A stretch of 64,000 bases of DNA from Egibacter rhizosphaerae (GTDB taxonomy: Bacteria; Actinomycetota; Nitriliruptoria; Euzebyales; Egibacteraceae). Below the pieces are notes generated by a model. The model saw only the letters and a list, made by a program, of their open reading frames with translations, did not search any database and had not been told where the DNA came from. The stretch lies in the NCBI RefSeq assembly GCF_004322855.1, contig NZ_CP036402.1, positions 4,434,001 to 4,498,000 of the forward strand. The letters are read 5' to 3'. Positions 53,818 to 62,336 of this stretch are shown here, piece by piece. Numbering within the stretch: position 1 is the stretch's first letter; each line of letters starts with the position of its first letter. The position numbers and the translations under genes are program-made.

Positions 53818-54423
53818 ATGACATCCGACGCCCTGATGACCGAGAACGACGGGCCCGCGACCATCGACCCCTCGACGCTGGCCGCGCAGCGACAGCGCGG
53901 CGAGTCGCACGCGGTCGTCGACGTGCGCACCCCCGGGGAGTTCGAGGCCGAGCGCCTCGCGGACGCGGTCAACCTCCCCCTGGACGTGCTCCGGCGGGAC
54001 CCGCAGCGCGTCGCGGGGGCGCTCGACGGCCCGGCGGTGGTGGTGTGCCAATCGGGTGCTCGCGCCGCGCAGGCCGCGGAGTTGCTCGTCGAGGCGGGCG
54101 CACCGGATTGCCGTGTCCTCGACGGCGGCATGAACGCGCTGACACGTGAACGACACGAACTGGACGTCGACGTTCTGCAGGGCCGGCGTGTCTGGGACAT
54201 GGAGCGCCAGGTGCGCTTCGCGGCCGGCTCACTGGTCGTGACCGGACTCGCCCTGGGCGCGGCCTGGCGGCCGGCGCGGCTGGTGTCCGCGTTCGTGGGC
54301 GGCGGCTTGGTGTTCTCCGGGCTGACGAACACGTGCGGGATGGCCCGCGTGCTCGCGAAGATGCCGTGGAACCGTCGTGGGTCGCTCGACCTCGACGAGG
54401 CCGTCGCGCAGCTGCCCGGGTGA
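53818..54423 (+). CDS. Rhodanese domain plus DUF2892 membrane segment
   Basis: A 201-residue YgaP-like protein. The rhodanese domain (10-110) has Val-Asp-Val-Arg-Thr-Pro-Gly-Glu-Phe and the active-site Cys in Val-Val-Cys-Gln-Ser-Gly-Ala-Arg, which would carry a persulfide. The C-terminal 75 residues form DUF2892: Met-Glu-Arg-Gln-Val-Arg, two hydrophobic helices, and Gly-Leu-Thr-Asn-Thr-Cys-Gly-Met. The ATG at 53818 has a GACGAGGA site. It is divergent from prcB. It probably handles sulfane sulfur at the membrane. Confidence 0.9.
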   Translation: MTSDALMTENDGPATIDPSTLAAQRQRGESHAVVDVRTPGEFEAERLADAVNLPLDVLRRDPQRVAGALDGPAVVVCQSGARAAQAAELLVEAGAPDCRVLDGGMNALTRERHELDVDVLQGRRVWDMERQVRFAAGSLVVTGLALGAAWRPARLVSAFVGGGLVFSGLTNTCGMARVLAKMPWNRRGSLDLDEAVAQLPG

Positions 54424-54486
54424 GTGGGCGTCCCTGTCCCGCCTGGCCGGGTACCCTCTGACGGTGACACGACCGGGGGCGAAGGC

Positions 54487-55227
54487 ATGGCAGCGCGCAC
54501 CCACGAACAGGACCTGTCCGCGGCGCTCCTCGAGCTCGCCGACACGCTCACCTCGGACTACGACGTCGTGGACTACCTCGACCGCTTGTTGCACTACTCG
54601 TGCGGCGTCATGCAGGCGCCGGCCGGGGGGGTGATGCTCGACAACGGACGGGGGTCGCTCGCGGTCATGGCCTCGACCGACGAGCGCATGCGCCTGCTCG
54701 AGGTGCTCGAGGTACAAGGCGACGAGGGGCCCTGTGTCGATGCGTACCGATCCGGCGAGCGGGTGGTCGTCGGGGACCTCCGGGGCTCGAGGCAATGGCC
54801 GGGGTTCACCCCGATGGCCTCCGAACGCGGCATCGCGGCGGTGTGCGCGTTCCCGCTGCGCTGGCGCGACCACTCGATCGGCGCGCTCAACCTCTTCCGG
54901 GACGAGCCGGGTGCGCTGGAACCGAGGCAACTGCAGGCCGCGCAGGCGCTGGCCCAGATGGCGGCGATCGGCATCCTGCAGGAGCGCGCGGTCCGCGAGG
55001 CCCGCGAGCTCACCGCTCAGCTGCAGACCGCGTTGCACAGCCGTATCGTCATCGAGCAAGCCAAGGGCATCCTCGCCGAGCGCGGGGGCTTTGACATGGG
55101 CGCGGCCTACGAAGCGCTGCGCTGGTACTGCCGCACGCGAAACCTGCGATTGCGGCAGACGGCCGGGGCCATAACCGCCGATCCCTCCGTCGCCGACGAG
55201 GTGATCGCCGACCAACGGACCGATTGA
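54487..55227 (+). CDS. GAF-ANTAR sensor regulator
   Basis: A 246-residue protein. The GAF domain (15-165) has Asp-Glu-Gly-Pro-Cys-Val-Asp-Ala near 82, a form common in actinobacterial GAF-ANTAR proteins. The ANTAR domain (172-230) has Arg-Ile-Val-Ile-Glu-Gln-Ala-Lys-Gly-Ile-Leu-Ala-Glu-Arg and Tyr-Glu-Ala-Leu-Arg. ANTAR domains bind dual-hairpin RNA and prevent termination. The RNA target and GAF ligand are unknown. ATG 54487 has a GGCGAAGG-like site 64 bases after the rhodanese gene on the same strand. Confidence 0.9.
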   Translation: MAARTHEQDLSAALLELADTLTSDYDVVDYLDRLLHYSCGVMQAPAGGVMLDNGRGSLAVMASTDERMRLLEVLEVQGDEGPCVDAYRSGERVVVGDLRGSRQWPGFTPMASERGIAAVCAFPLRWRDHSIGALNLFRDEPGALEPRQLQAAQALAQMAAIGILQERAVREARELTAQLQTALHSRIVIEQAKGILAERGGFDMGAAYEALRWYCRTRNLRLRQTAGAITADPSVADEVIADQRTD

Positions 55228-55440
55228 GCCGCACGGCGGGGTGCACCGACTCCCGCGGTCGCGGGGTGCCTCCACCTCTCGGGCGGGAGCCGGCGCGCAG
55301 CGGTCTGCGACACGCCCGTGCGACGCCGTCGTTGCTCGACCTCGCCGAGGAACGGGAGCAGGTCAGGAAAGGCTCACCAGAGGTGACGTCCGTCCGTCGG
55401 TGGGCTAACGTCGGCCGTCGGTCACGAGCAGGAGGAGGAC

Positions 55441-56064
55441 GTGGGCACAGACGCCGGACCACCCGGGGAGGATGCGCCGGCCGGGGGGTCGATTCGATCC
55501 GGTCAGGGGGAGCACCGCGGTGCCGACCCCGGTCAGGGCGACCGTCGTCTGGACCGTTCGAACACGATCCGTGCGGGCGTGTTCGGCATCCAGGACGGGA
55601 TCGTCAGCAACTTCGGCCTGATCATGGGCGTTGCGGGTGCGCAGATCGACCCGGCCGCGGTCATCGTGAGCGGGGTGGCCGGCATCGTCTCGGGGTCGAT
55701 CTCGATGGGTGCCGGTGAGTACGTGAGCGTCCGCACCCAGGGCGAGATGCTCGCCGCCGGGAGGGCGGTCGACGAGGAGGAGAACGTCAACCCCTACCGC
55801 GCGGCAGCCGCCAACGGCGGGCTCTTCGCGATCGGGGGCAGCGTCCCGCTGTTCCCCTTCTTCTTCGCCACGGGGTGGGTCGCGGTGGTCATCAGTGTCG
55901 TGATGAGTGTCGCGGCGCTCTTCGTCGCGGGTGCGATCCTCACGCGTGTCACGCGGCGGCATCCGCTCGTGTCGGGCTTGCGCCTGCTCGTCATCGGTGG
56001 CGGCGCCGGCATGCTCGGCTACCTGCTCGGAACGCTGCTCGGTACGGCGCTCGGCGCTGGGTGA
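55441..56064 (+). CDS. VIT1/CCC1 family metal transporter
   Basis: A 207-residue membrane protein. A polar N-terminus (1-40) precedes the signature Ile-Arg-Ala-Gly-Val-Phe-Gly-Ile-Gln-Asp-Gly-Ile-Val-Ser-Asn near 43-57, Gly-Ser-Ile-Ser-Met-Gly-Ala-Gly-Glu-Tyr near 92-101, and three further hydrophobic segments. The family moves Fe2+ or Mn2+ out of the cytosol in exchange for H+. The large Glu-rich cytoplasmic domain of some members is absent. GTG 55441 follows AGGAGGAGG. It converges on pup. Confidence 0.9.
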   Translation: MGTDAGPPGEDAPAGGSIRSGQGEHRGADPGQGDRRLDRSNTIRAGVFGIQDGIVSNFGLIMGVAGAQIDPAAVIVSGVAGIVSGSISMGAGEYVSVRTQGEMLAAGRAVDEEENVNPYRAAAANGGLFAIGGSVPLFPFFFATGWVAVVISVVMSVAALFVAGAILTRVTRRHPLVSGLRLLVIGGGAGMLGYLLGTLLGTALGAG

Positions 56065-56184
56065 CCGTGCCTCGTCCGAGCGGCGCGACCGGCGTCGCCG
56101 CTGTCCCTCCCGCACGCTGTCGATTCGAGCGCGGGACCCGGGATCGCCGTGGCGCTGCCCCAACGGCCCCGCCTCGGAACCCGC

Positions 56185-56373
56185 CTACTCGCCGCCCTTC
56201 TGGACGTAGTTCTTGACGAACTCCTCGGCGTTCTCCTCGAGCACCTCGTCGATCTCGTCGAGCAGGTCATCGACGTCGGAGGTGTCGACCTCCTCGGTCG
56301 CCTCCTCGGTCGTCTCGGTGTTCTCCTCGTCCTGCTTCGGGCGGCCCTTGCGGACCTGGCCTCCGTCGCTCAT
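56185..56373 (-). CDS. pup: Prokaryotic ubiquitin-like protein Pup, Gly-Gly-Glu end
   Basis: A 62-residue, acidic, mostly disordered protein modifier. The core Asp-Asp-Leu-Leu-Asp-Glu-Ile-Asp-Glu-Val-Leu-Glu-Glu-Asn-Ala-Glu-Glu-Phe is the part that pairs with the ARC coiled coil. The chain ends Tyr-Val-Gln-Lys-Gly-Gly-Glu. Mycobacterial Pup ends in Gln and must be deamidated by Dop; this one is made ready for PafA. The ATG at 56373 has a GAGGGGTT site. It lies 99 bases after dop and upstream of prcB. Confidence 0.97.
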   Translation of the reverse strand: MSDGGQVRKGRPKQDEENTETTEEATEEVDTSDVDDLLDEIDEVLEENAEEFVKNYVQKGGE

Positions 56374-56472
56374 CGCAACCCCTCCTCGACGTCCACGGAC
56401 CGCTCGCGTGCCGGACGCGCCGACGGGACGCCGTCACCCCCGAGTGTACGTGCGTCGCCGACGAAGCAGCGC

Positions 56473-57984
56473 CTAGTTGCCCTGCAGCGCGTCGAGCAGC
56501 TGTTCGGCGGTGTCGCAACGATCGATCAGCGCCTCAGTGGTGGCCGCGCCCCCCCGACCGGGATCCATCATCGGCACCCGTTGCAGGGACTCGCGCCCCA
56601 CGTCGAAGATCAGCGCGTCCCAACCGGCGGCGGCGACCGCGTCGCGGTACTTCTCGAGGCAGCGCCCCCGGAAGTAGGCGCGGGTGTCGCGGGGCGGGTG
56701 GGCGACGGCCTGCTGGACCTCTCCCTCGTCGACGACGCGCTCGATGCGCCCGGCGTCCACGAGGCGGTTGTAGAGGCCCTTGTCCTGACGCACGTCGTGG
56801 TACTGCACGTCGATCAGTTTCAGCTTGTCGGCACTCCAGTCGAGGCCGTCGCGCGCCGCGTACCGGTCGAGCAGCTGGTGCTTGGTCACCCAGTCCACCA
56901 CCCCGTCGAGCTTCATGGGATCGTCCTCCACGGTGGACAAGAGCCGTTCCCAGAGGGCCAGCACCTCCTCTGCCCATTCGGGAGCGAGCCCCTCCTCGTG
57001 GTACTTGCGCGCCCGTTCCAGGTACTGCCATTGCAACTCGACGGCGGTGGTGCGCGTGTTGGCGTCGAGGGCCACGGTCTGGCTGCAGGAGATGTCGTGG
57101 CTGATGGCGTGCAGTGCCTTGACCGGCTGCGCCAGGACCGGGGGTGGAGGCAGGAACCCGTCCTCCACCATGGACAGCACCAGGCTGGTCGCCCCGAGCT
57201 TGAGGTAGGTGCACACCTCGGAGAGGTTCGCGTCTCCGATGATCACGTGCAGGCGTCGGAACCGTTCCGGGTCGGCGTGCGGCTCGTCCCTGGTGTTCAC
57301 GATCGGTCGCTTCAGCGTCGTCTCGAGCCCGACCTCGACCTCGAAGAAGTCGGCCCGCTGGCTGATCTGGTAGGGCACGTCCTTGCGTCCGAACTCGTTG
57401 CCGATCCGCCCGGCGCCCACGAGGACCTGACGCGACACGAAGAACGGGATGAGGTGGCGGGTGAGTTCCCCGAACGGGATGCGACGATCCATGATGTAGT
57501 TCTCGTGCATCCCGTAGGCGGCGCCCTTGCCGTCGGTGTTGTTCTTGCTGATCACGATGCGCCCGGGGCGGGCGCCGTCGCTGCCCTCTACATGGGGCAG
57601 GGTCTCGGCAGCGCGCTCGGCGGCGTGCTCGAGGATGCGCTCCCCCGCCTTGTCCCACACCGTCGCGTCGTAGGGGGTCGCGCACTCCGGGGTGGAGTAC
57701 TCGGGGTGGGCGTGGTCCACGTAGAACCTGGCCCCGTTCGTGAGGATCGTGTTCGCGAGGCCGACGTCATCCTCGGGAGCGGGCTCGTGCCCCCCCGGCT
57801 GCGTGAACCCGCGCGCGTCTCGCAGCGGGTTCTCCTCCTCGTAGTCCCAGCGCGCCCGGTGGCGACCGTCGGCCGAGTACGCGTTGACCACCAGGGACGA
57901 CGCCAGCACGGGGTTGAAGTCGGGGCGGCCGACCACGCTGATCCCGAACTCGGTCTCGGTGCCGAGGTACTTGGGGCTCGCCAC
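56473..57984 (-). CDS. dop: Pup deamidase/depupylase Dop
   Basis: A 503-residue enzyme close to mycobacterial Dop in length. The start Ser-Pro-Lys-Tyr-Leu-Gly-Thr-Glu-Thr-Glu-Phe-Gly carries the metal-site Glu. The Dop loop (about 38-75) with Arg-Trp-Asp-Tyr-Glu-Glu-Glu-Asn-Pro-Leu-Arg-Asp-Ala-Arg-Gly is present, which separates it from PafA. Phe-Tyr-Val-Asp-His-Ala-His-Pro-Glu-Tyr-Ser and Ser-Lys-Asn-Asn-Thr-Asp-Gly-Lys follow. With a Gly-Gly-Glu Pup, depupylation should be its main job. GTG 57984 follows GGGAGG; the frame open to 58155 was rejected. Confidence 0.95.
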   Translation of the reverse strand: MASPKYLGTETEFGISVVGRPDFNPVLASSLVVNAYSADGRHRARWDYEEENPLRDARGFTQPGGHEPAPEDDVGLANTILTNGARFYVDHAHPEYSTPECATPYDATVWDKAGERILEHAAERAAETLPHVEGSDGARPGRIVISKNNTDGKGAAYGMHENYIMDRRIPFGELTRHLIPFFVSRQVLVGAGRIGNEFGRKDVPYQISQRADFFEVEVGLETTLKRPIVNTRDEPHADPERFRRLHVIIGDANLSEVCTYLKLGATSLVLSMVEDGFLPPPPVLAQPVKALHAISHDISCSQTVALDANTRTTAVELQWQYLERARKYHEEGLAPEWAEEVLALWERLLSTVEDDPMKLDGVVDWVTKHQLLDRYAARDGLDWSADKLKLIDVQYHDVRQDKGLYNRLVDAGRIERVVDEGEVQQAVAHPPRDTRAYFRGRCLEKYRDAVAAAGWDALIFDVGRESLQRVPMMDPGRGGAATTEALIDRCDTAEQLLDALQGN

Positions 57985-58124
57985 GGGGGTGCGCTCCCTC
58001 CCTGGTCGGGGTCCGTCGGCTCCCAGTGTCGCACCAGGGAGGGGGGTCGGACAGCAGCCCTCGCGGGTCCCGGTCGATCGTCCACAAGCGCGAGCGGCCG
58101 ATCCGTCGGAGTGCGCGCGCTGCG

Positions 58125-59207
58125 ATGGTTCGCTCGTCCCATGGCCATGACACACGCCGGGACCGCGACCGTCCAGCAGACGGCCATCGACCCGTTGGGT
58201 CTACGGACGGAACTCACACCGACCCGCCCCCGGCGAGCAGCCGGGAGCGACGCGCGGCGCTCCGTGAGCTCGCCGCCGGGCAGGACGGCCAGTTCGCCAC
58301 CGCTCAGGCCGGTGTGCTCGGTCTCACCCGCGGCGGGGTGCGAGCACTCGCCGACGCACACGAGATCGTGGCGCTCCGCAAGGGGGTGTGGCGGTTCCTC
58401 AGTGCCCCGGGCGAGCCCGACGAGGCGATGACGGCCTGCCTGGCCTCGTGGCCGCTCGCCGTGCTCTCACACGCGAGTGCCGCACGGCACCACGGGCTCG
58501 AACGCGTCCCTCGGCCAGCACAGCCGTCGGTGACGGTCCCGGTGCAGGCACGCTGTCGACCCAGCGGCGTTCGGGTCCACCGCAGCCGCGCGCTGCCCGC
58601 GCGCGACGTCGCTCGGAGCGGCCGGATCCCGGTGACGAGCCTCGCCCGGACGGTCTGCGACCTCGCCGATGGCGCTGCTCCCTGGGAGACCTTCGCCCGG
58701 GTCGACGATGCGATCGCCCTGGGGGCCTCACGGCGCTGGCTGCACGAGAGAGCCTCGGCGCTGCGCTCCGGGCGGGACGGGGTGGCGCTCGTCGCCACGG
58801 CGACGGCCCCCGAGAGCGGCGAGGTGTTCCGCTCGTGGCTCGAGCGTGTCGCGTCCGTGGTCTACCGGGCCGCGGGCCTCCCCGACCCCGAGTGGAACGT
58901 CCCCATCGATGACGAACGCGGGCTCATCGGGATCGTGGATGCCTTCTGGCGACCCTGGGCGGTGATCGGCGAGAAGGAAGGGCTGCGTTTCCACAGCTCT
59001 CGGGAGCAGCTCCAGCAGGACGCGCAGCGATTCAATCGCCTCCACGAAGCGGGTTACGTGGTGCGCCGCTTCGGGTGGGAGGACGTGGTCCACCGCCCGG
59101 TAGAGGTCGCAGCGTCGGTCATGCGGGCCCTGCGTGCCGCCGGCGCGGACTTGGATCCGGCGCGACTCCCCCGCGTCATCGAACTGCCGGCCCATCCGTT
59201 TCGCTGA
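58125..59207 (+). CDS. AbiEi-like winged-helix protein with PD-(D/E)XK-like C-terminus
   Basis: A 360-residue protein. The N-terminal winged helix (about 45-100) resembles the AbiEi antitoxin domain: Gln-Phe-Ala-Thr-Ala-Gln-Ala, then Ala-Leu-Arg-Lys-Gly-Val-Trp-Arg. A middle region has Thr-Ser-Leu-Ala-Arg-Thr-Val-Cys-Asp-Leu-Ala. The C-terminal part has Ile-Val-Asp-Ala-Phe-Trp, Gly-Glu-Lys-Glu-Gly and Tyr-Val-Val-Arg-Arg-Phe-Gly-Trp, a Vsr/DUF559-like nuclease pattern. No AbiEii toxin is next to it. ATG 58125 lacks a clear ribosome site; GTG 58026 is possible. It sits between dop and ARC on the opposite strand. Confidence 0.75.
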   Translation: MVRSSHGHDTRRDRDRPADGHRPVGSTDGTHTDPPPASSRERRAALRELAAGQDGQFATAQAGVLGLTRGGVRALADAHEIVALRKGVWRFLSAPGEPDEAMTACLASWPLAVLSHASAARHHGLERVPRPAQPSVTVPVQARCRPSGVRVHRSRALPARDVARSGRIPVTSLARTVCDLADGAAPWETFARVDDAIALGASRRWLHERASALRSGRDGVALVATATAPESGEVFRSWLERVASVVYRAAGLPDPEWNVPIDDERGLIGIVDAFWRPWAVIGEKEGLRFHSSREQLQQDAQRFNRLHEAGYVVRRFGWEDVVHRPVEVAASVMRALRAAGADLDPARLPRVIELPAHPFR

Positions 59208-59582
59208 CCGCTCCTCCGGCCGGGATCGCCTACCCGCCCCCTTCGCTGACGATGCTGCCGGCCACGGCCGACTCGCGCGAGGCGACCGCCTCGTTTCGGC
59301 CTCCGTCTCGGCCGCTGTGGGCAGGAGCGCACGCAGCGCCGTGCGCACTTGTCCACAGCGAGCGGCTAAGCGACACGGACCGGTGACGTGTGGGCATCAT
59401 CGCCCGTTTCAACTGCCGCAGGTGTCCACACGCGGGGGGGCGGGCGAGTGGAAGCGCCCGGGTGTGGACGGTTCCGGGGCCTGCCCTTGCGGAACCGTCC
59501 ACACCGCGACGGGTCCGCGGGGCGGCCGCCAGTGCCAGATGGGGCGCGGCCGCCAGTGCTAGATGGGGCGCGGCCGCCAGCG
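59208..59582. other. 375-base convergent gap: hairpin, DnaA-box-like motifs, tandem repeat
   Basis: No gene is supported. A perfect 16-bp inverted repeat (59461-59476 with 59490-59505, 13-base loop) may terminate both convergent genes. TTGTCCACA (59349-59357) equals the actinobacterial DnaA-box consensus. GTCCACA also occurs at 59424-59430, on the minus strand at 59463-59469, and at 59497-59503; the last two are in the hairpin arms. A 24-bp unit is repeated three times from 59517 to 59588, running over the ARC stop codon. Confidence 0.6.
59461..59505. terminator. Perfect 16-bp hairpin downstream of the AbiEi-like and ARC genes
   Basis: GGTGTGGACGGTTCCG pairs with CGGAACCGTCCACACC around a 13-base loop. 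It is the strongest inverted repeat in this gap and sits between two convergent genes. No U-tract follows on either strand. Confidence 0.5.
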
Positions 59583-59588
59583 CTAGAG
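59517..59588. repeat. Three 24-bp tandem repeats spanning the ARC stop codon
   Basis: Units 59517-59540, 59541-59564 and 59565-59588 share GGCGGCCGCCAGTGCTAGAT-like sequence; each holds the palindrome GCGGCCGC or GGCGGCCGCC. The third copy contains the ARC stop codon, so the array grew from the end of the gene. Confidence 0.85.
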
Positions 59589-61316
59589 GTACTGGCCGGT
59601 GTTGATGTTCTCGATCGACTTGCCGGGTTCCTCGCCGTCGCCGATCAGCGTGCGCACGTAGACGATGCGCTCGCCCTTCTTGCCGCTGATCCGTGCCCAG
59701 TCGTCCGGGTTGGTGGTGTTCGGGAGGTCCTCGTTCTCCTTGAACTCGTCCCGGACGGCCTCGTAGAGGTCCTCGGCCTTGATCCCGCGCTGCCCCTCGT
59801 CGAGGTAGCGCTTGATCGCGGCCTTCTTCGCCCGGGCGACGACGTTCTCGATCATCGCCCCCGAGTTGAAGTCCTTGAAGTAGAGGATCTCCTTGTCCCC
59901 GTTGGCGTAGGTGACCTCGAGGAACCGGTTCTCGTCCGCCTCGGCGTACATCCGGCGACACGTCTCCGTGACGACGGCGTGGATCGCCTCCTGCTCGCCG
60001 CCGTGCTCCTTCACGAGGTCCGGATGCAGCGGGACCCCCGAGTGCAGATAGATCTTGAAGATCTCGCGGGCGGCGAGCTCGTCCGGGCGCTCGATCTTGA
60101 TCTTCACGTCCAGGCGTCCGGGCCGCAGGATGGCGGGGTCGATCATGTCCTCGCGGTTCGACGCGCCGATGACGATGACGTCCTCGAGCGTCTCGACCCC
60201 GTCGATCTCGCTGAGCAGCTGCGGCACGATGGTGTTCTCGACGTCGCTCGACACGCCCGACCCGCGGGTGCGGAAGATCGAGTCCATCTCGTCGAAGAAC
60301 ACGATGACCGGATGGCCCTCCTCGACCTTCTCCCTCGCCCGCTGGAAGATGAGCCGGATCTGGCGCTCGGTCTCGCCGACGTACTTGTTGAGCAGCTCCG
60401 GGCCCTTGATGTTCAGGAAGTAGCTCCGCGCGTCCGCGCGCTTCTCCTTCTCGGCGACGCGGCCGGCGAGGCTCGAGGCGACGGCCTTCGCGATCATCGT
60501 CTTCCCGCAGCCGGGGGGGCCGTAGAGCAGGATCCCCTTGGGCGGGGTGAGGTGGTGCTCGCGGAACAGGTCCGCGTGCACGAACGGGAGCTCGACCGCG
60601 TCCTGGATCGCCTCGATCTGGTCCCCGAGTCCACCGATGTCCGTGTAGTCGATGTCGGGGATCTCCTCGAGGACGAGTTCCTCCACCTCGGGCCGCGGCA
60701 GGCGCTCGAGCGCGTAGCTGGAACGGGGCTCCACGAGCAGCGAGTCACCGGCGCGCAACGGCAGGTCTTGCAGTGGCTCGGCGAGACGCACGACCTGCTC
60801 GTCGTCGGTGTGGTTGATGACGAGCAGCCGATCGTCGTCGAGACGCTCCTTGAGGCTCATGACCTCGCCCACCGACTCGTACTGGGCGGCGAGGACGACG
60901 TTGAGGGCCTCGTTGAGCACCACCTCCTGCCCGGGCTGGAGCTCCTTGGCGGGCACGTCGACGGAGCAGTTGACCCGAAGCTTCCGGCCCTGGGCGAACA
61001 CCTCGAGGATGTAGCCCTCGTCGGTCTCGTCGGCGATGCCGAGGAACACGCCGTAGCTCGACGGCGGGGCCGAGAGCTTCTCGACCTGCTCCTTCAGCGT
61101 GACGATCTGCTCGCGTGCCTCTCGTAGCGTGTCCGCGAGCTTCTGGTTCTGGGCGACCGCGTTGGACAGCTGCGCCTTGGTCTCGAGCACTCGTTCCTCG
61201 AGCGCGCGGACACGCTGGGGGGATTCCTCCAGCCGCCGGCGCAGGAGCGCGGCCTCCTCCTGGAGATAGTTGACCTGCTCGCGAAGCTCCGCGACCTCGG
61301 CGTCCTGGTCTGCCAT
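59583..61316 (-). CDS. arc: Proteasome-associated AAA ATPase ARC/Mpa
   Basis: A 577-residue hexameric unfoldase that receives pupylated proteins. The N-terminal coiled coil (5-85) binds Pup. Two OB folds (87-210) follow. The AAA module has Walker A Gly-Pro-Pro-Gly-Cys-Gly-Lys-Thr near 265, Walker B Phe-Phe-Asp-Glu-Met-Asp-Ser near 335, and Arg fingers near Arg-Pro-Gly-Arg. The chain ends Asn-Thr-Gly-Gln-Tyr-Leu, the docking motif for the PrcA ring. ATG 61316 has a GGAGGAA site. It follows trmI by 171 bases, as in mycobacteria. Confidence 0.96.
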   Translation of the reverse strand: MADQDAEVAELREQVNYLQEEAALLRRRLEESPQRVRALEERVLETKAQLSNAVAQNQKLADTLREAREQIVTLKEQVEKLSAPPSSYGVFLGIADETDEGYILEVFAQGRKLRVNCSVDVPAKELQPGQEVVLNEALNVVLAAQYESVGEVMSLKERLDDDRLLVINHTDDEQVVRLAEPLQDLPLRAGDSLLVEPRSSYALERLPRPEVEELVLEEIPDIDYTDIGGLGDQIEAIQDAVELPFVHADLFREHHLTPPKGILLYGPPGCGKTMIAKAVASSLAGRVAEKEKRADARSYFLNIKGPELLNKYVGETERQIRLIFQRAREKVEEGHPVIVFFDEMDSIFRTRGSGVSSDVENTIVPQLLSEIDGVETLEDVIVIGASNREDMIDPAILRPGRLDVKIKIERPDELAAREIFKIYLHSGVPLHPDLVKEHGGEQEAIHAVVTETCRRMYAEADENRFLEVTYANGDKEILYFKDFNSGAMIENVVARAKKAAIKRYLDEGQRGIKAEDLYEAVRDEFKENEDLPNTTNPDDWARISGKKGERIVYVRTLIGDGEEPGKSIENINTGQYL

Positions 61317-61487
61317 GGCGGATCTTCCTCCGGGCCAGCTACGGACCGGCGTGGTGGGCGGCCGGAACCGGCTGCCATGCTCGGGCAAGCCCGAGCGCCG
61401 CAGCGGCTCCGGTGGGCCTGCGGCCTCCGCTGTCCGCGAGTATAGGTCGAGCGACCCTCAGGCTCTGCGCATCCGGACCGTCCAGAG

Positions 61488-62336
61488 CTACTCGTCCGCG
61501 AGCCGACGCACCGTCGTGAGGAAGGCGGTGTGGGCGACCATTCGGTGGTCGGGCCGGACGGCGAGGCCCTCGACGTGCCACGTGCGCAGCAGCGTCTCGA
61601 CGGTCTGGGCCAATCCCCAGCGGCGGTCGGCATCGAGTGCCTCGCGCAGCCGCATCACCTGCGGCACCGACGGGGTGTAGGCACACAGGATGCCCCCCGA
61701 GTGCAGTGCCTCGACCGCGATCGGCACGATCCTGTCGGGTTCGAGCAGGTCGAGCACGAGCCGGTCGCAGCTCAGGCCGGGCAGCCGCTCGACGACGTCG
61801 GCGACCTCGAGCGTCCAGTTCGGCGGGTGGGTCCCGAACCGGTCCGCGATCGAGCGGGCGGCCACGGTCGCGTGATCCTCACGGAGCTCGAACGACACCA
61901 CCCGACCGTTCGGCCCGACGGCGCGCAGGAGCGCCGCGGTGAGCGCGCCGGACCCGGCGCCCGCCTCGATGACCGTGCAACCCGGGGCGATGTCCGCGAG
62001 TCCGACGATCATCGCCTGGTCCTTGGGGTAGACGACCTGGGCGCCGCGCTTCGCCTTGAGGGTCCAGTCGCCGGCGGTGGGTCGGAGCGCCAGGAGCGTC
62101 GTGCCCTTCGCGCTGCGCACACGTGAGCCCTCGGCCGCGCCGAGCAAGTCGTCGTGCGCGACGGCGCCCCCGTGGTAGTGGAACGTGCCGCCGGTGGCGA
62201 GGGTGACGAGGTAGCGCCGTTCCTTGCGGTCGACGAGCAGGGCGACCTCGCCGGGCCCGAACGGCTCGGGATGCCCGGCGTGCCGTGGCTCGCGACCCTC
62301 GGCCGGCGTCGTGGGGGGATCCTCGGCGTCACGCAT
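61488..62336 (-). CDS. trmI: tRNA (adenine-58-N1)-methyltransferase TrmI
   Basis: A 282-residue SAM-dependent methyltransferase that makes m1A58 in the tRNA T-loop. A small N-terminal beta domain (25-85: Glu-Arg-Arg-Tyr-Leu-Val-Thr-Leu) precedes the Rossmann fold with Val-Ile-Glu-Ala-Gly-Ala-Gly-Ser-Gly-Ala near 120, Tyr-Pro-Lys-Asp near 100 and Leu-Asp-Leu-Leu near 190. It matches M. tuberculosis Rv2118c in order and length. ATG 62336 is used; Met codons at 62375 and 62387 are alternatives. It heads the minus-strand proteasome neighbourhood. Confidence 0.92.
   Translation of the reverse strand: MRDAEDPPTTPAEGREPRHAGHPEPFGPGEVALLVDRKERRYLVTLATGGTFHYHGGAVAHDDLLGAAEGSRVRSAKGTTLLALRPTAGDWTLKAKRGAQVVYPKDQAMIVGLADIAPGCTVIEAGAGSGALTAALLRAVGPNGRVVSFELREDHATVAARSIADRFGTHPPNWTLEVADVVERLPGLSCDRLVLDLLEPDRIVPIAVEALHSGGILCAYTPSVPQVMRLREALDADRRWGLAQTVETLLRTWHVEGLAVRPDHRMVAHTAFLTTVRRLADE

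Noticed and set aside
48011-57984. pafA and dop as a simple gene duplication with the same role
   Set aside because: Only the second has the Dop loop, and each matches its own mycobacterial counterpart, so they are the normal ligase/depupylase pair.
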